A DNA stretch of 64,000 bases from Arthrobacter sp. NIO-1057 (GCF_900094805.1 NZ_FMAT01000008.1:30729-94728), one strand, 5' to 3'; shown: positions 1 through 8,681, counted from the stretch's first letter. The notes: generated by a model not told the origin, from the sequence alone. Program-made: numbers and translations.

Positions 1-2
1 TC

Positions 3-29
3 CGCGAACGCCGTAGCCGCAAACGCTAG
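3..29 (+). CDS. C-terminal end of an upstream gene (partial)
   Basis: The first bases read in one frame as eight Arg/Lys-rich codons (RERRSRKR) and then TAG. This looks like the tail of a gene entering from outside the window. Nothing about function can be said, and the open frame could be chance. Confidence 0.3.
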   Translation, partial: RERRSRKR

Positions 30-129
30 AGTTCGAAATTAGCCCTTCACTTGGTGTAGGGTAATAACGGAGCTTTTGCAGACGGCACCCTTGGTTCTCA
101 CGACTTGGGGATAACGGCTGCGGAGGCAT

Positions 130-203
130 CGGGCTATGGCGCAGCTTGGTAGCGCGCCTCACTGGGGGTGAGGAGGCCGTGGGTTCAAATCCCGCTAGCC
201 CGA
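130..203 (+). tRNA. tRNA-Pro (anticodon GGG)
   Basis: A cloverleaf is readable. The acceptor stem CGGGCTA at 130-136 pairs with TAGCCCG at 196-202, followed by discriminator A203. The anticodon stem CCTCA/TGAGG encloses loop CTGGGGG, giving GGG at positions 34-36. The T arm contains GGTTCAAAT. No CCA is encoded (ACC follows), so CCA must be added after transcription. It is followed directly by a terminator. Confidence 0.96.
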
Positions 204-214
204 CCGAAAAGCAT

Positions 215-246
215 AACCCCGTCGAGAGCAATCTCGGCGGGGTTTT
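215..246 (+). terminator. Rho-independent terminator after tRNA-Pro
   Basis: A 13-bp stem (AACCCCGTCGAGA with TCTCGGCGGGGTT, including one G-T pair) closes a GCAA tetraloop and runs into TTTT. It ends the tRNA transcript just before the next gene. Confidence 0.85.
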
Positions 247-280
247 GTGCTGTCTTGCACAAGCTCGGAAAGGTCATCGA

Positions 281-1123
281 ATGCAGCGTCGTTTCTACCA
301 GGTGGATGTTTTCAGCAGTACACCCTATAAGGGCAACCCGGTCGGTGTCGTGCTCGACGGGCAAGGCCTAGAAACTGAAGCGATGCAAGCCTATTCGCTC
401 TGGTCCAATCTCTCCGAAGTCACTTACGTTTTGCCAGCAAGCGCTGATCAAGCGGATTTTCAATTCCGTATTTTTGCCAGGCAACATGAGTACCGTTTTG
501 CCGGTCATCCGGCCCTTGGGACCGCTCGTGCCTGGTTGGATGCCGGTGGTGTTCCACAAAACCCACGACAATTGATCTTGGAGTGCGGGGCCGGACTGGT
601 GCCAATCAATATCGATGGCGATGTTCTTTCCTTCGCATCGCCAGCAAGCATCCGTTCAGGGGACCTTGAGGCTGATGAGTTGAAGGAACTGGTCACCATC
701 CTTGATATCGATCCGGCCACGGTTAAAGACTCGCAATGGGTGGATAACGGGCCGGGGTGGGCTGCGGTGTTGCTCGAAAATTCTGAGCAAGTCTTAGAAA
801 TTGTCCCCAAAATTCCACAACGGCCAGGACGCTGGAAGATCGGAGTCATCGGCGCCTTGCCTCAGGAACGTTCGCCAGAGAAATTTGAATTCCGTGCACT
901 GACCATTGAAGATGGTGCACTCCGTGAGGATCCGGTGACAGGAAGCCTCAACGGCGCTGCCACCGACTGGTTAATTGAGGCTGGATTCGCCACCGCTCCA
1001 CTGATCAACCGACAGGGAAGCAAAGTCGGCAGACAGGGGAGAGTTTATCTGGATCGACAGGACTCTCAACTCTGGGTCGGTGGGGCGACAACGATATTGA
1101 TCAGCGGGACCATCGAGCTCTAA
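281..1123 (+). CDS. PhzF family isomerase/epimerase-like protein
   Basis: The 280-residue product has the normal PhzF family length. It starts in the style of the family (FYQVDVFSSTPYKGNPVGVV), carries the family's conserved acidic residue in NLSEVTYV (near residue 42), and ends its second half with REDPVTGSLNG, the typical EDPVTGS-NG motif. The family has a two-lobed diaminopimelate-epimerase-like fold, and PhzF itself isomerises a phenazine precursor. No phenazine genes are nearby, so the substrate is unknown. The ATG at 281 is preferred over the longer open frame, because the upstream part overlaps the tRNA and terminator and an AAGG lies just before it. Family assignment is firm, substrate is not. 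Confidence 0.85.
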   Translation: MQRRFYQVDVFSSTPYKGNPVGVVLDGQGLETEAMQAYSLWSNLSEVTYVLPASADQADFQFRIFARQHEYRFAGHPALGTARAWLDAGGVPQNPRQLILECGAGLVPINIDGDVLSFASPASIRSGDLEADELKELVTILDIDPATVKDSQWVDNGPGWAAVLLENSEQVLEIVPKIPQRPGRWKIGVIGALPQERSPEKFEFRALTIEDGALREDPVTGSLNGAATDWLIEAGFATAPLINRQGSKVGRQGRVYLDRQDSQLWVGGATTILISGTIEL

Positions 1124-1239
1124 AGACAAATTTCTTGTCACGCTCTGGCAATGGACATAGTCTTGAACGATGGGAACGATAATTTGTAGGATCTTCGCGC
1201 GGTAACTAACGCGCAATTTTGCGTCCTAGCATCCAATCA

Positions 1240-1271
1240 CGTTCTGGCATCTTTGTGATGCCTCATGAACG
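1240..1271 (+). promoter_or_regulatory. Leader hairpin upstream of the ABC-F gene
   Basis: CGTTC-T-GGCAT pairs with ATGCC-TCAT-GAACG around a CTTTGTG loop. It sits in the roughly 200-nt leader of the ABC-F gene and covers an alternative upstream ATG at 1265. Antibiotic-resistance ABC-F genes are often controlled by leader attenuation. That role here is inference. Confidence 0.35.
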
Positions 1272-1324
1272 CCAGCGAGCCGAGCCCACTGAGGCGCGAC
1301 TCTGGCAACAGGCAGGAACATCCC

Positions 1325-3031
1325 ATGACTCACCCACATGAAGGGCGCCAAGTTGCGTCCCAGAACTTAGATCATTCCCCAGACTACATTTGCTCTCTGC
1401 GTGGTATCAGCGTCAGTTTCGGCGATCGAGACGTGCTGGTTGACTGCGACCTGACAATCTCAGCCAGGGAACGATTGGCGGTGCTCGGTGATAACGGTTC
1501 GGGCAAGTCCACCTTGATGCGCGTCATCGCAGGAAATCTGAACGCCGATCGTGGTCAACGCGAGATGAACGCGCCCGGGGCAGTAGCCTTTGCGGCCCAG
1601 AATCCACAGTTTGCAGCGTCCGCGACTATTCAACAGGTGATTGATTCCTATCATGCTCGCTTCCGCGAGCTGGAGAATTTGATGAGGATTATCAGCCAAA
1701 AGCTCCCTGATGCACAGGGTGCGGCAGCTGAACGGCTCATGTCCCAGCTTCAGCAGGTCACTGATATCTATGAAGCCGCCGATGGCTACACCGTTAACCA
1801 ACGACTGGATAGCGCGCTACAGCAACTTGGCTTGGGGGAGTTGGATCGTGAAAGTGAAGTATCCCGACTTTCCGGTGGGCAACGCTCACGTCTGGCCCTT
1901 GCTTGTGTGCTTTGCTCTAGCGCGCAGTTATTGTTGCTCGATGAGCCGACCAATGACCTGGATGAAGCCGCACTGACCTGGCTGGAGAGATGCCTCGACA
2001 GGCATCGTGGAGCGATGGTGATAATCACCCACGACCGTATGTTTCTCCAGCGTTTTGCACGTTCCATTCTTGAAGTTCAGGAGGGAAGACTGAATCGGTA
2101 CGGTAATGGCTACGATGGTTATCTGCATGCCAAAGAGCAAGAGCATATCTCGGCTGCAGAAGCTTATGCTGCGTGGAGTGCGGACATGGAGCATTCCCGA
2201 AAACTCGTGGAAAAGAACGCTTCGCGGGTAGCCGCGATTCCTCGAAAAATGGAAATGGCGGCCTTTGGACACCGCAATTTTCGTACGCGAGAGCGTAGCC
2301 ACGGATCCACCTCCAAAATTCGACAAGCCAAATCTCGGATCGAAGAATTGGAAGCTCGGCCTGTACCCAAGCCGGCCACGGAGCTTGAATTCTCTATGCC
2401 ACCAGGTAGCAGCGCTTGTGAAAACACACAGGTACTGATCCAGGTTCGCAATGCGCAACGCGATGTGGCTCCGAAACTCCGAACAGGCTCGTTTGAGATT
2501 AATCTTGGCGAACGCTGGTTGGTGACCGGGCCGAATGGAGCTGGGAAAACCTCCCTGCTGAAAATGTTGGCTGGTGAATTGGCTGAGAACAGTGGTCAGG
2601 TCCAGCGAGCCTCGCAGATTCGTTGTGCGTGGCTACGACAAGAGCTTGGGGAGTTACCCGGGCAGAGCCTGATTGAGGCATTTGCGTTGGCAACAGATCA
2701 ATACTTAGAAGATGCCGCCGAAGCGCTGGCCAAGCTGGGCTTATTTATGCCGGAGGATTTCGAGCGACATCCGCAGGCTTTGTCCGTCGGACAACGCCGG
2801 CGACTCGAATTGGCGATCGCCGTGAGCTCTGAGGCTCAGGTGTTGTTCTTGGACGAGCCCACAAACCATATTTCGCCGGTGCTTGTCGAACAGCTTGAAA
2901 GCGCGTTGGAGGACTACCCCGGAACGGTCATTACCGTCAGCCATGATCGTCGATGGCATCAAAAGCTCAAGGAGCGTGGCCCCCTGCATCGGTTGCAGGT
3001 CCAAGATGGGTATGTCCAAGTTGTTCGCTAA
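1325..3031 (+). CDS. ABC-F family ATPase (ribosome-acting, possible antibiotic protection)
   Basis: The 568-residue protein has two ABC cassettes and no membrane segment. Cassette 1 has GDNGSGKST, LSGGQRSRLALA and LLLLDEPTNDLDE. Cassette 2 has GPNGAGKTS, LSVGQRRRLELA and VLFLDEPTNHIS. Between them is a charged linker of about 100 residues, the ABC-F hallmark that inserts into the ribosomal E site. The linker carries a Lys/Arg-rich stretch (FRTRERSHGSTSKIRQAKSRIEELE style), as in actinobacterial macrolide/lincosamide-type protection proteins. The start is set at 1325, which has CAGGAA about 8 nt upstream; an ATG at 1265 lacks a ribosome site. Which antibiotic, if any, cannot be told. Confidence 0.85.
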   Translation: MTHPHEGRQVASQNLDHSPDYICSLRGISVSFGDRDVLVDCDLTISARERLAVLGDNGSGKSTLMRVIAGNLNADRGQREMNAPGAVAFAAQNPQFAASATIQQVIDSYHARFRELENLMRIISQKLPDAQGAAAERLMSQLQQVTDIYEAADGYTVNQRLDSALQQLGLGELDRESEVSRLSGGQRSRLALACVLCSSAQLLLLDEPTNDLDEAALTWLERCLDRHRGAMVIITHDRMFLQRFARSILEVQEGRLNRYGNGYDGYLHAKEQEHISAAEAYAAWSADMEHSRKLVEKNASRVAAIPRKMEMAAFGHRNFRTRERSHGSTSKIRQAKSRIEELEARPVPKPATELEFSMPPGSSACENTQVLIQVRNAQRDVAPKLRTGSFEINLGERWLVTGPNGAGKTSLLKMLAGELAENSGQVQRASQIRCAWLRQELGELPGQSLIEAFALATDQYLEDAAEALAKLGLFMPEDFERHPQALSVGQRRRLELAIAVSSEAQVLFLDEPTNHISPVLVEQLESALEDYPGTVITVSHDRRWHQKLKERGPLHRLQVQDGYVQVVR

Positions 3032-3074
3032 GAACTCCCATCAGGCTCATTAGTAGTAACTTCCGTGACTAGCG

Positions 3075-3111
3075 CCCCAGCAAACCTTTGAACTTAGAAG
3101 GTTGGCTGGGG
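3075..3111 (+). terminator. Probable terminator after ABC-F gene
   Basis: CCCCAGC/GCTGGGG and AACCTT/AAGGTT form a two-part stem with a 9-nt loop, followed by CTCCTTCG and TTT. It lies about 45 nt after the ABC-F stop codon. Confidence 0.65.
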
Positions 3112-3277
3112 CTCCTTCGTGTTTGCGGGGCGAGGGAAGCCACCGAACCGCTGACCTTCTTGTGCTGGAGCTCACGGATTGTATATGATCAGTGTGCGAT
3201 AAAAGATTAGAGTGTTCGTTTATAGAACTTATGACGAGAAGTTTGATGGCGCTGTTAGAGAATTGGGGAATGAAACA

Positions 3278-5170
3278 ATGCAGTTTCACCACAACGGGTA
3301 TGTGTCCGCTGATCCACGAGTACAGCCAGTTGCCGGGGCGGGGATCGACCGTCCCACTGAGCTGCCCGAGGAGATGGATGTACTGATTGTCGGCACGGGA
3401 CCGGCCGGCATCATTGCTGCGGCCCAGCTCTCTCAGTTCCCAGATGTTCATACCCGAATTATTGACCGCCGTCCCGGGCGTCTTGAGATCGGGCAGGCCG
3501 ATGGCATCCAGTCTCGGACCGTCGAGACTTTCCAGGCCTTTGGGTTTGCAGAGCGCATCACTTCAGAGGCGTATGTCATCAAAGAGACCACTTTCTGGAA
3601 TCCAGATCCGAAAAACCCGGAGCGCATTATCCGCACCGACCGTACCGCGGATGATCCAACGGGCATTAGCGAATTCCCGCATTTGGTCGTGAATCAGGCA
3701 CGCGTGATCGATTATTTTGCTGAATACGCCCACAACGCACCAACACGCATCGCACCGGATTTCGGTTGGGACTTTCAGGAGCTCGTAGTCGAGCACGGCC
3801 ACGACTACCCAGTGAAAGCAACGTTGCTTGGCTGCGGGGAAGAGAATCAAAGTGTTCAGCGCGTGGTTCGAGCCAAATATGTTGTCGGAGCTGATGGTGC
3901 ACGAAGCAATGTTCGGCGTTCTATTGGTGCCAAACTTTCAGGCGACAAAGCTAATCATGCCTGGGGAGTTATGGACACGTTGGCGATTACCGATTTCCCC
4001 GATGTGCGCACCAAGTGTGCAATCCACTCTCAAGCAGGTTCGATTCTGTTGATCCCTCGTGAAGGTGGACAGCTCTTTCGTTTGTACGTCGACTTAGGGG
4101 AAGTGCCTGAAGATGACAACGGCACGGTGCGCCAGACTCCGCTGGAAGAAATTATTGAGCGCGCCACAGCAATTCTGAACCCCTACTCGCTAGAAGTGAA
4201 GGACGTAGCTTGGCATAGTGTCTACGAGGTCGGACACCGGCTGGCCGATCGTTTTGATGACGTTCTCCTTGAAGAAAGTGGCCATAAAGAGCCCCGAGTC
4301 TTTATCACGGGCGATGCCTGCCATACGCACTCAGCGAAAGCTGGGCAAGGGATGAACGTATCCATGCAGGACGGCTTTAACCTTGCCTGGAAACTTGGGT
4401 ATGTCCTGTCCGGACTAGCCCCCGCAGGTCTTTTGCGGACCTATTCGGCGGAACGCAAGCTGATTGCTCAAGACCTAATCAATTTTGATAAGCAATGGTC
4501 TTCCATCATGGCCGCAACTCCGGAAACCTTGCAGGGCCAGGAGGGAGCAGCTGAGTTTTATGTGCGCACCGCCGAATTTCCCGCCGGTTTTATGACGGAA
4601 TATGCTCCATCGATACTCACCGCGCAACACACTCACCAAAGCCTTGCAGCGGGCTACCCGATAGGCAAACGGTTCAAATCTTCTACCGTAATAAGGGTCG
4701 CCGACGCTAACCCAAAGCACCTAGGACACCATCATCGGGCTGACGGTCGTTACCGAATTTACGTTTTTGCTGATCAAGCTGGAGTTGGTGCACCAGGCAC
4801 GGTCGCTAGCCTAGCTCAGTGGTTGTTGGAGTCCAGGAATTCGCCGATTGGGCGATTCACGCCGAAGGGTGCAGATCTTGACGCACTCTTTGACGTGAAG
4901 GTGATCTACCAGCAGGACTACACTTCCATCAACGTTAATGACGCGCCGAAGATCTTCCGCCCGAACAGCGGAGAATTTGGACTCATGGATTACGAGAAGA
5001 TTTACACAACCTTGGACTCCTCCTCCAATATTTTTGAGGAGCGTCAAATTTCGCGTGATGGAGCGATTGTCATCGTTCGACCGGATATGTATGTTGCTAA
5101 CGTTCTGCCGCTGGATGCATTTGAAGAATTCGCCGGTTTCTTTGACGGTATTTTGACCCCTCAGGACTAA
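3278..5170 (+). CDS. FAD-dependent aromatic monooxygenase (phenol hydroxylase / 3-hydroxybenzoate 4-monooxygenase type)
   Basis: The 630-residue flavoprotein has GTGPAG near residue 36 (ADP-binding Rossmann motif), a DG motif (GADGARSNVRR) that contacts FAD and NAD(P)H, and GDACHTHSAKAGQGMNVSMQD as the second FAD motif. A C-terminal thioredoxin-like domain follows, as in phenol hydroxylase. The family hydroxylates phenolic rings with NAD(P)H and O2 in the cytoplasm. The N-terminus and overall length resemble proteins annotated 3-hydroxybenzoate 4-monooxygenase in actinobacteria. The start at 3278 has GGGGAA 7 nt upstream; the longer frame from 3212 has no such site. It stands alone, with no ring-cleavage genes next to it, so the substrate is inferred. 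Confidence 0.82.
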   Translation: MQFHHNGYVSADPRVQPVAGAGIDRPTELPEEMDVLIVGTGPAGIIAAAQLSQFPDVHTRIIDRRPGRLEIGQADGIQSRTVETFQAFGFAERITSEAYVIKETTFWNPDPKNPERIIRTDRTADDPTGISEFPHLVVNQARVIDYFAEYAHNAPTRIAPDFGWDFQELVVEHGHDYPVKATLLGCGEENQSVQRVVRAKYVVGADGARSNVRRSIGAKLSGDKANHAWGVMDTLAITDFPDVRTKCAIHSQAGSILLIPREGGQLFRLYVDLGEVPEDDNGTVRQTPLEEIIERATAILNPYSLEVKDVAWHSVYEVGHRLADRFDDVLLEESGHKEPRVFITGDACHTHSAKAGQGMNVSMQDGFNLAWKLGYVLSGLAPAGLLRTYSAERKLIAQDLINFDKQWSSIMAATPETLQGQEGAAEFYVRTAEFPAGFMTEYAPSILTAQHTHQSLAAGYPIGKRFKSSTVIRVADANPKHLGHHHRADGRYRIYVFADQAGVGAPGTVASLAQWLLESRNSPIGRFTPKGADLDALFDVKVIYQQDYTSINVNDAPKIFRPNSGEFGLMDYEKIYTTLDSSSNIFEERQISRDGAIVIVRPDMYVANVLPLDAFEEFAGFFDGILTPQD

Positions 5171-5269
5171 CTAGCGTTCTAGGGAACTTGGTGAGGTTCG
5201 TTCCCCTAGGGGGCGGGCCTTGCCAAGTGCTAGAGACGAATGGTTAAGGAATATTTCTAGCGCGCAAAG

Positions 5270-5289
5270 AGTTGATATTACTGTCAACT
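5270..5289. promoter_or_regulatory. Inverted repeat, candidate operator/promoter
   Basis: AGTTGA-N8-TCAACT is a perfect 6+6 inverted repeat, 28 nt before the small gene at 5317. A TTGATA hexamer overlaps its left arm and GATAAT follows its right arm, so a repressor here would block a promoter. The regulator is unknown. Confidence 0.4.
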
Positions 5290-5316
5290 GATAATGATCC
5301 CGGGGAGGCTAACGGT

Positions 5317-5442
5317 ATGAGCCAGGAGTTTAGTTTTGACCTTCAACAGGTTGTTGAATCGGACTTGATCTGCACTGATGGCGTCTGTTTTGTTCCGACT
5401 ACTGGTGATTCAACTGGTCCAACAGAAAATCTCGCAGAATAA
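5317..5442 (+). CDS. Small 41-residue protein with CTDGVC motif
   Basis: A short ORF starts with ATG 8 nt after a strong GGGGAGG site and has 41 codons plus TAA. The centre reads SDLICTDGVCFVPTTG, with two Cys five residues apart; the rest is acidic, with no membrane segment. Its last 44 nt overlap the 3' end of the convergent DUF488 gene. I do not recognise the family. The good ribosome site and upstream inverted repeat favour a real gene. A redox or metal-binding peptide, or a precursor peptide, are possible but unproven. Confidence 0.5.
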   Translation: MSQEFSFDLQQVVESDLICTDGVCFVPTTGDSTGPTENLAE

Positions 5443-5761
5443 TCGCATGATTTACCTGTTCATCTCGGGCCGCAAAAACTAGTGTGACCTTTGGTAGCTG
5501 ATCGAGTTGCTCCAGAAACTCGTCAACAGCGGGGTTCTGATTTAATTCGGTTCTGTAATACCGGGCAAATTCCGCAAAACGATCAGGGTCATGGTTCCAG
5601 GACTTTCGTAGTTCAGAACTTGGGGCAATTGATTTGGCCCACTGATCGATCTTGAGTTTAACTTTGGTGAGACCTCGTGGCCACAAACGATCTACCAGTA
5701 TTCGGTAGCCGTCACTCTCCTCTGGTTCGGCGTAAGCGCGCTTAATGAGAATTTCTGTCAT
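5399..5761 (-). CDS. DUF488 family protein (YeaO-like)
   Basis: The 120-residue protein contains the family signature RILVDRLWPRG near residues 20-30 and WAKSIAPSSELRKSW around 40-55, ending with TLVFAARDEQVNHAIILRDFL. DUF488 proteins are small cytoplasmic proteins of unknown function; Cys-less single-domain forms like this are common. The gene is alone on the minus strand, convergent with the 41-codon gene and divergent from garA. Length is normal. Confidence 0.85.
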   Translation of the reverse strand: MTEILIKRAYAEPEESDGYRILVDRLWPRGLTKVKLKIDQWAKSIAPSSELRKSWNHDPDRFAEFARYYRTELNQNPAVDEFLEQLDQLPKVTLVFAARDEQVNHAIILRDFLLDQLNHQ

Positions 5762-5945
5762 GGTCCACCTGCGAGATTCTGATCAACACTTGTTCGGCCA
5801 CCGGATACCGCGGAAGATCAATACAATAGCGACGGTTGCTTCAATGCTCGTTCACCCTTAGAAAGAACGTCAAGAAATCAGCAGTGGAAATTATCGTTAC
5901 TACTGTTATCACTTGGGTGGTGAGTAGGATAATCTGGAGATAGTT

Positions 5946-5960
5946 TGGTATCGCATACCA
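5946..5960. promoter_or_regulatory. Palindrome TGGTAT-CGC-ATACCA upstream of garA
   Basis: A perfect 6+6 palindrome with a 3-bp spacer lies in the 263-nt region between the divergent DUF488 and garA genes, about 65 nt before garA. Its TGGT..ACCA ends are the kind of half sites bound by dimeric regulators such as GntR proteins. The assignment is inference. Confidence 0.35.
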
Positions 5961-6024
5961 TGCCAAAGTTGAACATAAGGTCGTCGCGTACGAACTGTTA
6001 GCAAGATTTTCTGGAGGATCCCAA

Positions 6025-6477
6025 ATGTCGGAACATGGGCCGGTTGACCCACACAATGAGTCTGCCTCCGAGACGACCAATATTGCTCTTCCTTCAATGA
6101 ACAAGGCATCAGAGCCTTCTGTGATTTATACGCTGAGCGAAGATGAAAAGAACGCGGTTCGCGCCCTTCCATCGGGTTCGGCTTTGCTGATCGCCCACTC
6201 GGGTCCAAATAAGGGCGCACGCTTCCTGCTGGATACTGATGAGAGCATCGCCGGCCGTCATCCAAACGCAGAAATTTTCTTGGATGACGTGACAGTATCT
6301 CGTCGCCACGCGAAATTCATCCGTAAGGGAGAGACGTTCCTGCTCAGTGATATTGGTTCGCTCAACGGTACCTACATCAACGGTGACCGAATTGATGAGA
6401 TACAGCTCAACAGCGGTGTCCAGGTACAGATTGGTAAGTTCCGCCTGAATTTCTATCAGAGCGTACCGAACCTTTAA
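6025..6477 (+). CDS. garA: FHA-domain regulator GarA/OdhI (inhibitor of 2-oxoglutarate metabolism)
   Basis: The 150-residue protein is an acidic N-terminal tail plus one C-terminal FHA domain with all landmark residues: GRHPNAEIFLDD, SRRHAKF and GSLNGTYING. The tail has SETTNIALPS, matching the ETT phosphorylation motif of GarA/OdhI. In mycobacteria and corynebacteria the unphosphorylated protein binds and inhibits Kgd/OdhA and shifts glutamate metabolism; phosphorylation by PknG or other kinases closes it on itself. The following MerR-DUF151-MerR order matches Mycobacterium Rv1827-Rv1830, which confirms the identity. The kgd target is also in this window (about 54-58 kb). A GGAGG lies just before the ATG. 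Confidence 0.93.
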   Translation: MSEHGPVDPHNESASETTNIALPSMNKASEPSVIYTLSEDEKNAVRALPSGSALLIAHSGPNKGARFLLDTDESIAGRHPNAEIFLDDVTVSRRHAKFIRKGETFLLSDIGSLNGTYINGDRIDEIQLNSGVQVQIGKFRLNFYQSVPNL

Positions 6478-6546
6478 ACTGGTAGAGTTCTAGATTTCCA
6501 CCCGCGGTCCGTCCGCCGAGATTTTTACTTCCGAGGTGCAGACCCT

Positions 6547-7302
6547 TTGCCGATCTTTGACGCAGCCCGTAGCCCACGACTCGAGGCCGTACGCCACGAG
6601 CCTGTCCGGCAGGCAGCGCTGAATATCGGTGAAGTGCTCTCGGAGCTGAAAGATGAATTCCCAAGGGTCACTGCCTCTAAGATCCGTTTCTTAGAAGACA
6701 AAGGCCTTATCATCCCGCAGCGCACCTCGGCCGGTTACCGTAAGTACACTGCCAGTGATGTCAGCCGGCTTCGTTTTATCCTTTCAGTGCAGCGAGATCA
6801 ATACTTGCCATTGAAGGTCATCAAGGATCACTTGGATGCTGTTGACCGCGGAGAAGCACCTGAAGCTTTGCCTGGGGGAGCGCCTGCAGCTCCTCAGCTA
6901 GTCAATAACGACATGGCCGAGGCGGTAGAAAACAAGGCCCGCCTGGTCTCGCTGGCAGAGCTACAGGGGCTGAGCGGCGCGAGCGAAGAGCTCGTAGATG
7001 AACTACTGAAATTCGGTCTCATCGAAGCGCAATCAGGCCTATTTGACGCAAACTGCATCAAAGTGACCAAGTCTGCTGTGCAGCTGGCTAATCATGGTGT
7101 GGAGCCAAGACATCTACGCCAGTTCCGTACCGCGGCAGATCGTGAATTCTCCCTGATCGAATCGATTATTGGTAATGACTTGAAGAAGCCAGAAGTTTCG
7201 GCACGGGCCAGAGCCGCAGAAGAGGCACAAGAAATTTCACGTCAGTGCCTCGAAATCCACGAGGCCCTCGTGCAGCGTGCTATTTCACAGCTTGATCGTT
7301 AG
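6547..7302 (+). CDS. MerR-family transcriptional regulator (Rv1828-like)
   Basis: The 251-residue protein has a MerR-type winged helix at about residues 25-95 (IGEVLSELKDEFPRVTASKIRFLEDKGLI.P.RTSAGYRKY), then a long effector/dimer region. The order after garA matches Rv1828. The start is a TTG with GAGGTG 8 nt upstream; there is no ATG or GTG upstream in frame before a stop. Only 69 nt separate it from garA, so they may be cotranscribed. Its target genes and ligand are not visible from the sequence. Confidence 0.88.
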   Translation: MPIFDAARSPRLEAVRHEPVRQAALNIGEVLSELKDEFPRVTASKIRFLEDKGLIIPQRTSAGYRKYTASDVSRLRFILSVQRDQYLPLKVIKDHLDAVDRGEAPEALPGGAPAAPQLVNNDMAEAVENKARLVSLAELQGLSGASEELVDELLKFGLIEAQSGLFDANCIKVTKSAVQLANHGVEPRHLRQFRTAADREFSLIESIIGNDLKKPEVSARARAAEEAQEISRQCLEIHEALVQRAISQLDR

Positions 7303-7342
7303 GCTACAATTCAACAGGCTTTTACAACTCTAGGAGGCCGGC

Positions 7343-7825
7343 ATGCTGGAACTGGAGTTTTCCGGGATTCGTATTCAATTGCCTGCGAATCAGCCGCTGC
7401 TATTACTCAAATATCCAGCGCAGAATCTCTATCTGCCATTGTGGATTGGAGCCCCTGAAGCATCGGCCATCGCGATGTCTGAGCAGGGTCTCACCCCACC
7501 TCGCCCGATGACACATGATCTGATGATCAACGTTTTTGAAGCGCTTGGCGTCAGCTTGCAAAGAATCGAAATAGTTTCAGTGCACAATGCAGTTTTTGTC
7601 GCTGAGCTTGTTTTCTCCAATGGTAAACGAGTGGATTCGAGATCATCGGATGCAGTGGCATTGGCCGTCAGAACCAAATGTCCCATCATGTGCGCGGAAC
7701 AGGTTTTGGAAGAAGCTGGCGTATCTATTGAAACGGACGGCGACGGAGAAGAGGCTCCTGAGGAGCAGCTACGTGAGTTCCGTGAATTTTTAGACAATAT
7801 TGATCCTGAGGACTTTTCTTCATAG
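7343..7825 (+). CDS. Bifunctional nuclease family protein (DUF151)
   Basis: The 160-residue protein begins MLELEFSGIRIQLPANQP and contains LPLWIGAPEASAIA, RPMTHDLM and SSDAVALAVRTKCPI, the defining blocks of DUF151/BFN. Some family members have RNase and DNase activity; the bacterial role is unclear. A perfect AGGAGG precedes the ATG. It lies 40 nt after the MerR gene in the conserved garA cluster (Rv1829 position). Confidence 0.9.
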   Translation: MLELEFSGIRIQLPANQPLLLLKYPAQNLYLPLWIGAPEASAIAMSEQGLTPPRPMTHDLMINVFEALGVSLQRIEIVSVHNAVFVAELVFSNGKRVDSRSSDAVALAVRTKCPIMCAEQVLEEAGVSIETDGDGEEAPEEQLREFREFLDNIDPEDFSS

Positions 7826-8065
7826 TTGAAGCATTGCTGAATTCGACGAATTATCGACTCTCATTTGGGATATTCGAGAGCCCCTCGCGACACGGCTTAA
7901 AGTTAAGCTTGAAGGTCTTTGACCATTAGGTCAGATGGCCGTACCGTCAATGCATAGGGACATTAAAAATGAACTGTTTTGTGATCATCACTCGCATCTG
8001 TGCGGTTCTAGTTTAGTCACCTAATATTTCGTTGAGAATCGTGCTGATACGCAAGGAGCAATTGG

Positions 8066-8659
8066 ATGGAGTCTCGCCAGACAGGGCCTCGTCACGGGGT
8101 CGACGGTGGCATTAAGCATTCCAATACACAAGGGCTGCTCTTCACCGATGACTTGCCAGAGTTGGACGAGCATGCCGGGTACCGTGGCCCGGTTGTTTGC
8201 AAGGCTGCAGGTATTACTTACCGCCAGCTTGATTATTGGGCACGCACCGGCTTAGTCGAGCCAGCAGTTCGTGGTGCTCAAGGCTCGGGTAGCCACCGTT
8301 TGTACTCCTTCCGCGACATTTTGGTTCTCAAAGTCGTTAAACGACTACTAGACACAGGTGTTTCTTTGCAGCAAATTCGAGCTGCAGTTTTGCATCTGCG
8401 TGAACGTGGAGTCGAAGATCTAGCACAGATTACCCTGATGAGCGACGGTGCGTCGGTGTATGAGTGCACGAGCGCTGACGAAGTGATCGACCTTGTCCAG
8501 AAGGGCCAGGGAGTCTTCGGTATCGCTGTAGGACGGGTCTGGCGCGAGGTGGAAGGTTCCCTTGCGCAGCTTCCTTCCGAAAGCTCAGCACAGCAGGCCA
8601 TGCCTGAAGATGAGCTCGCTGTACGTCGTGCTGCAAAGGCTGCGCGTAACGTCGGCTAG
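8066..8659 (+). CDS. MerR-family transcriptional regulator (Rv1830-like)
   Basis: The 197-residue protein has a MerR HTH at about residues 40-115 (CKAAGITYRQLDYWARTGLVEP and SGSHRLYSFRDILVLKVVKRLLDTGVSLQQIR). A short C-terminal domain (VYECTSADEVIDLVQKGQGVFGIAVG) follows, typical of Rv1830 homologues, which have been linked to cell-cycle and growth control in mycobacteria. AAGGAG lies 9 nt before the ATG. A 240-nt gap separates it from DUF151, so it probably has its own promoter. It ends at a strong bidirectional terminator. Confidence 0.9.
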   Translation: MESRQTGPRHGVDGGIKHSNTQGLLFTDDLPELDEHAGYRGPVVCKAAGITYRQLDYWARTGLVEPAVRGAQGSGSHRLYSFRDILVLKVVKRLLDTGVSLQQIRAAVLHLRERGVEDLAQITLMSDGASVYECTSADEVIDLVQKGQGVFGIAVGRVWREVEGSLAQLPSESSAQQAMPEDELAVRRAAKAARNVG

Positions 8660-8681
8660 TCAAGCAAACTAGTTCCATACT

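Noticed and set aside
7969..8016. 15-residue Cys-containing micro-ORF before the second MerR gene
   Set aside because: It has only a weak AGGGAC site and no link to cysteine genes; too little to call.
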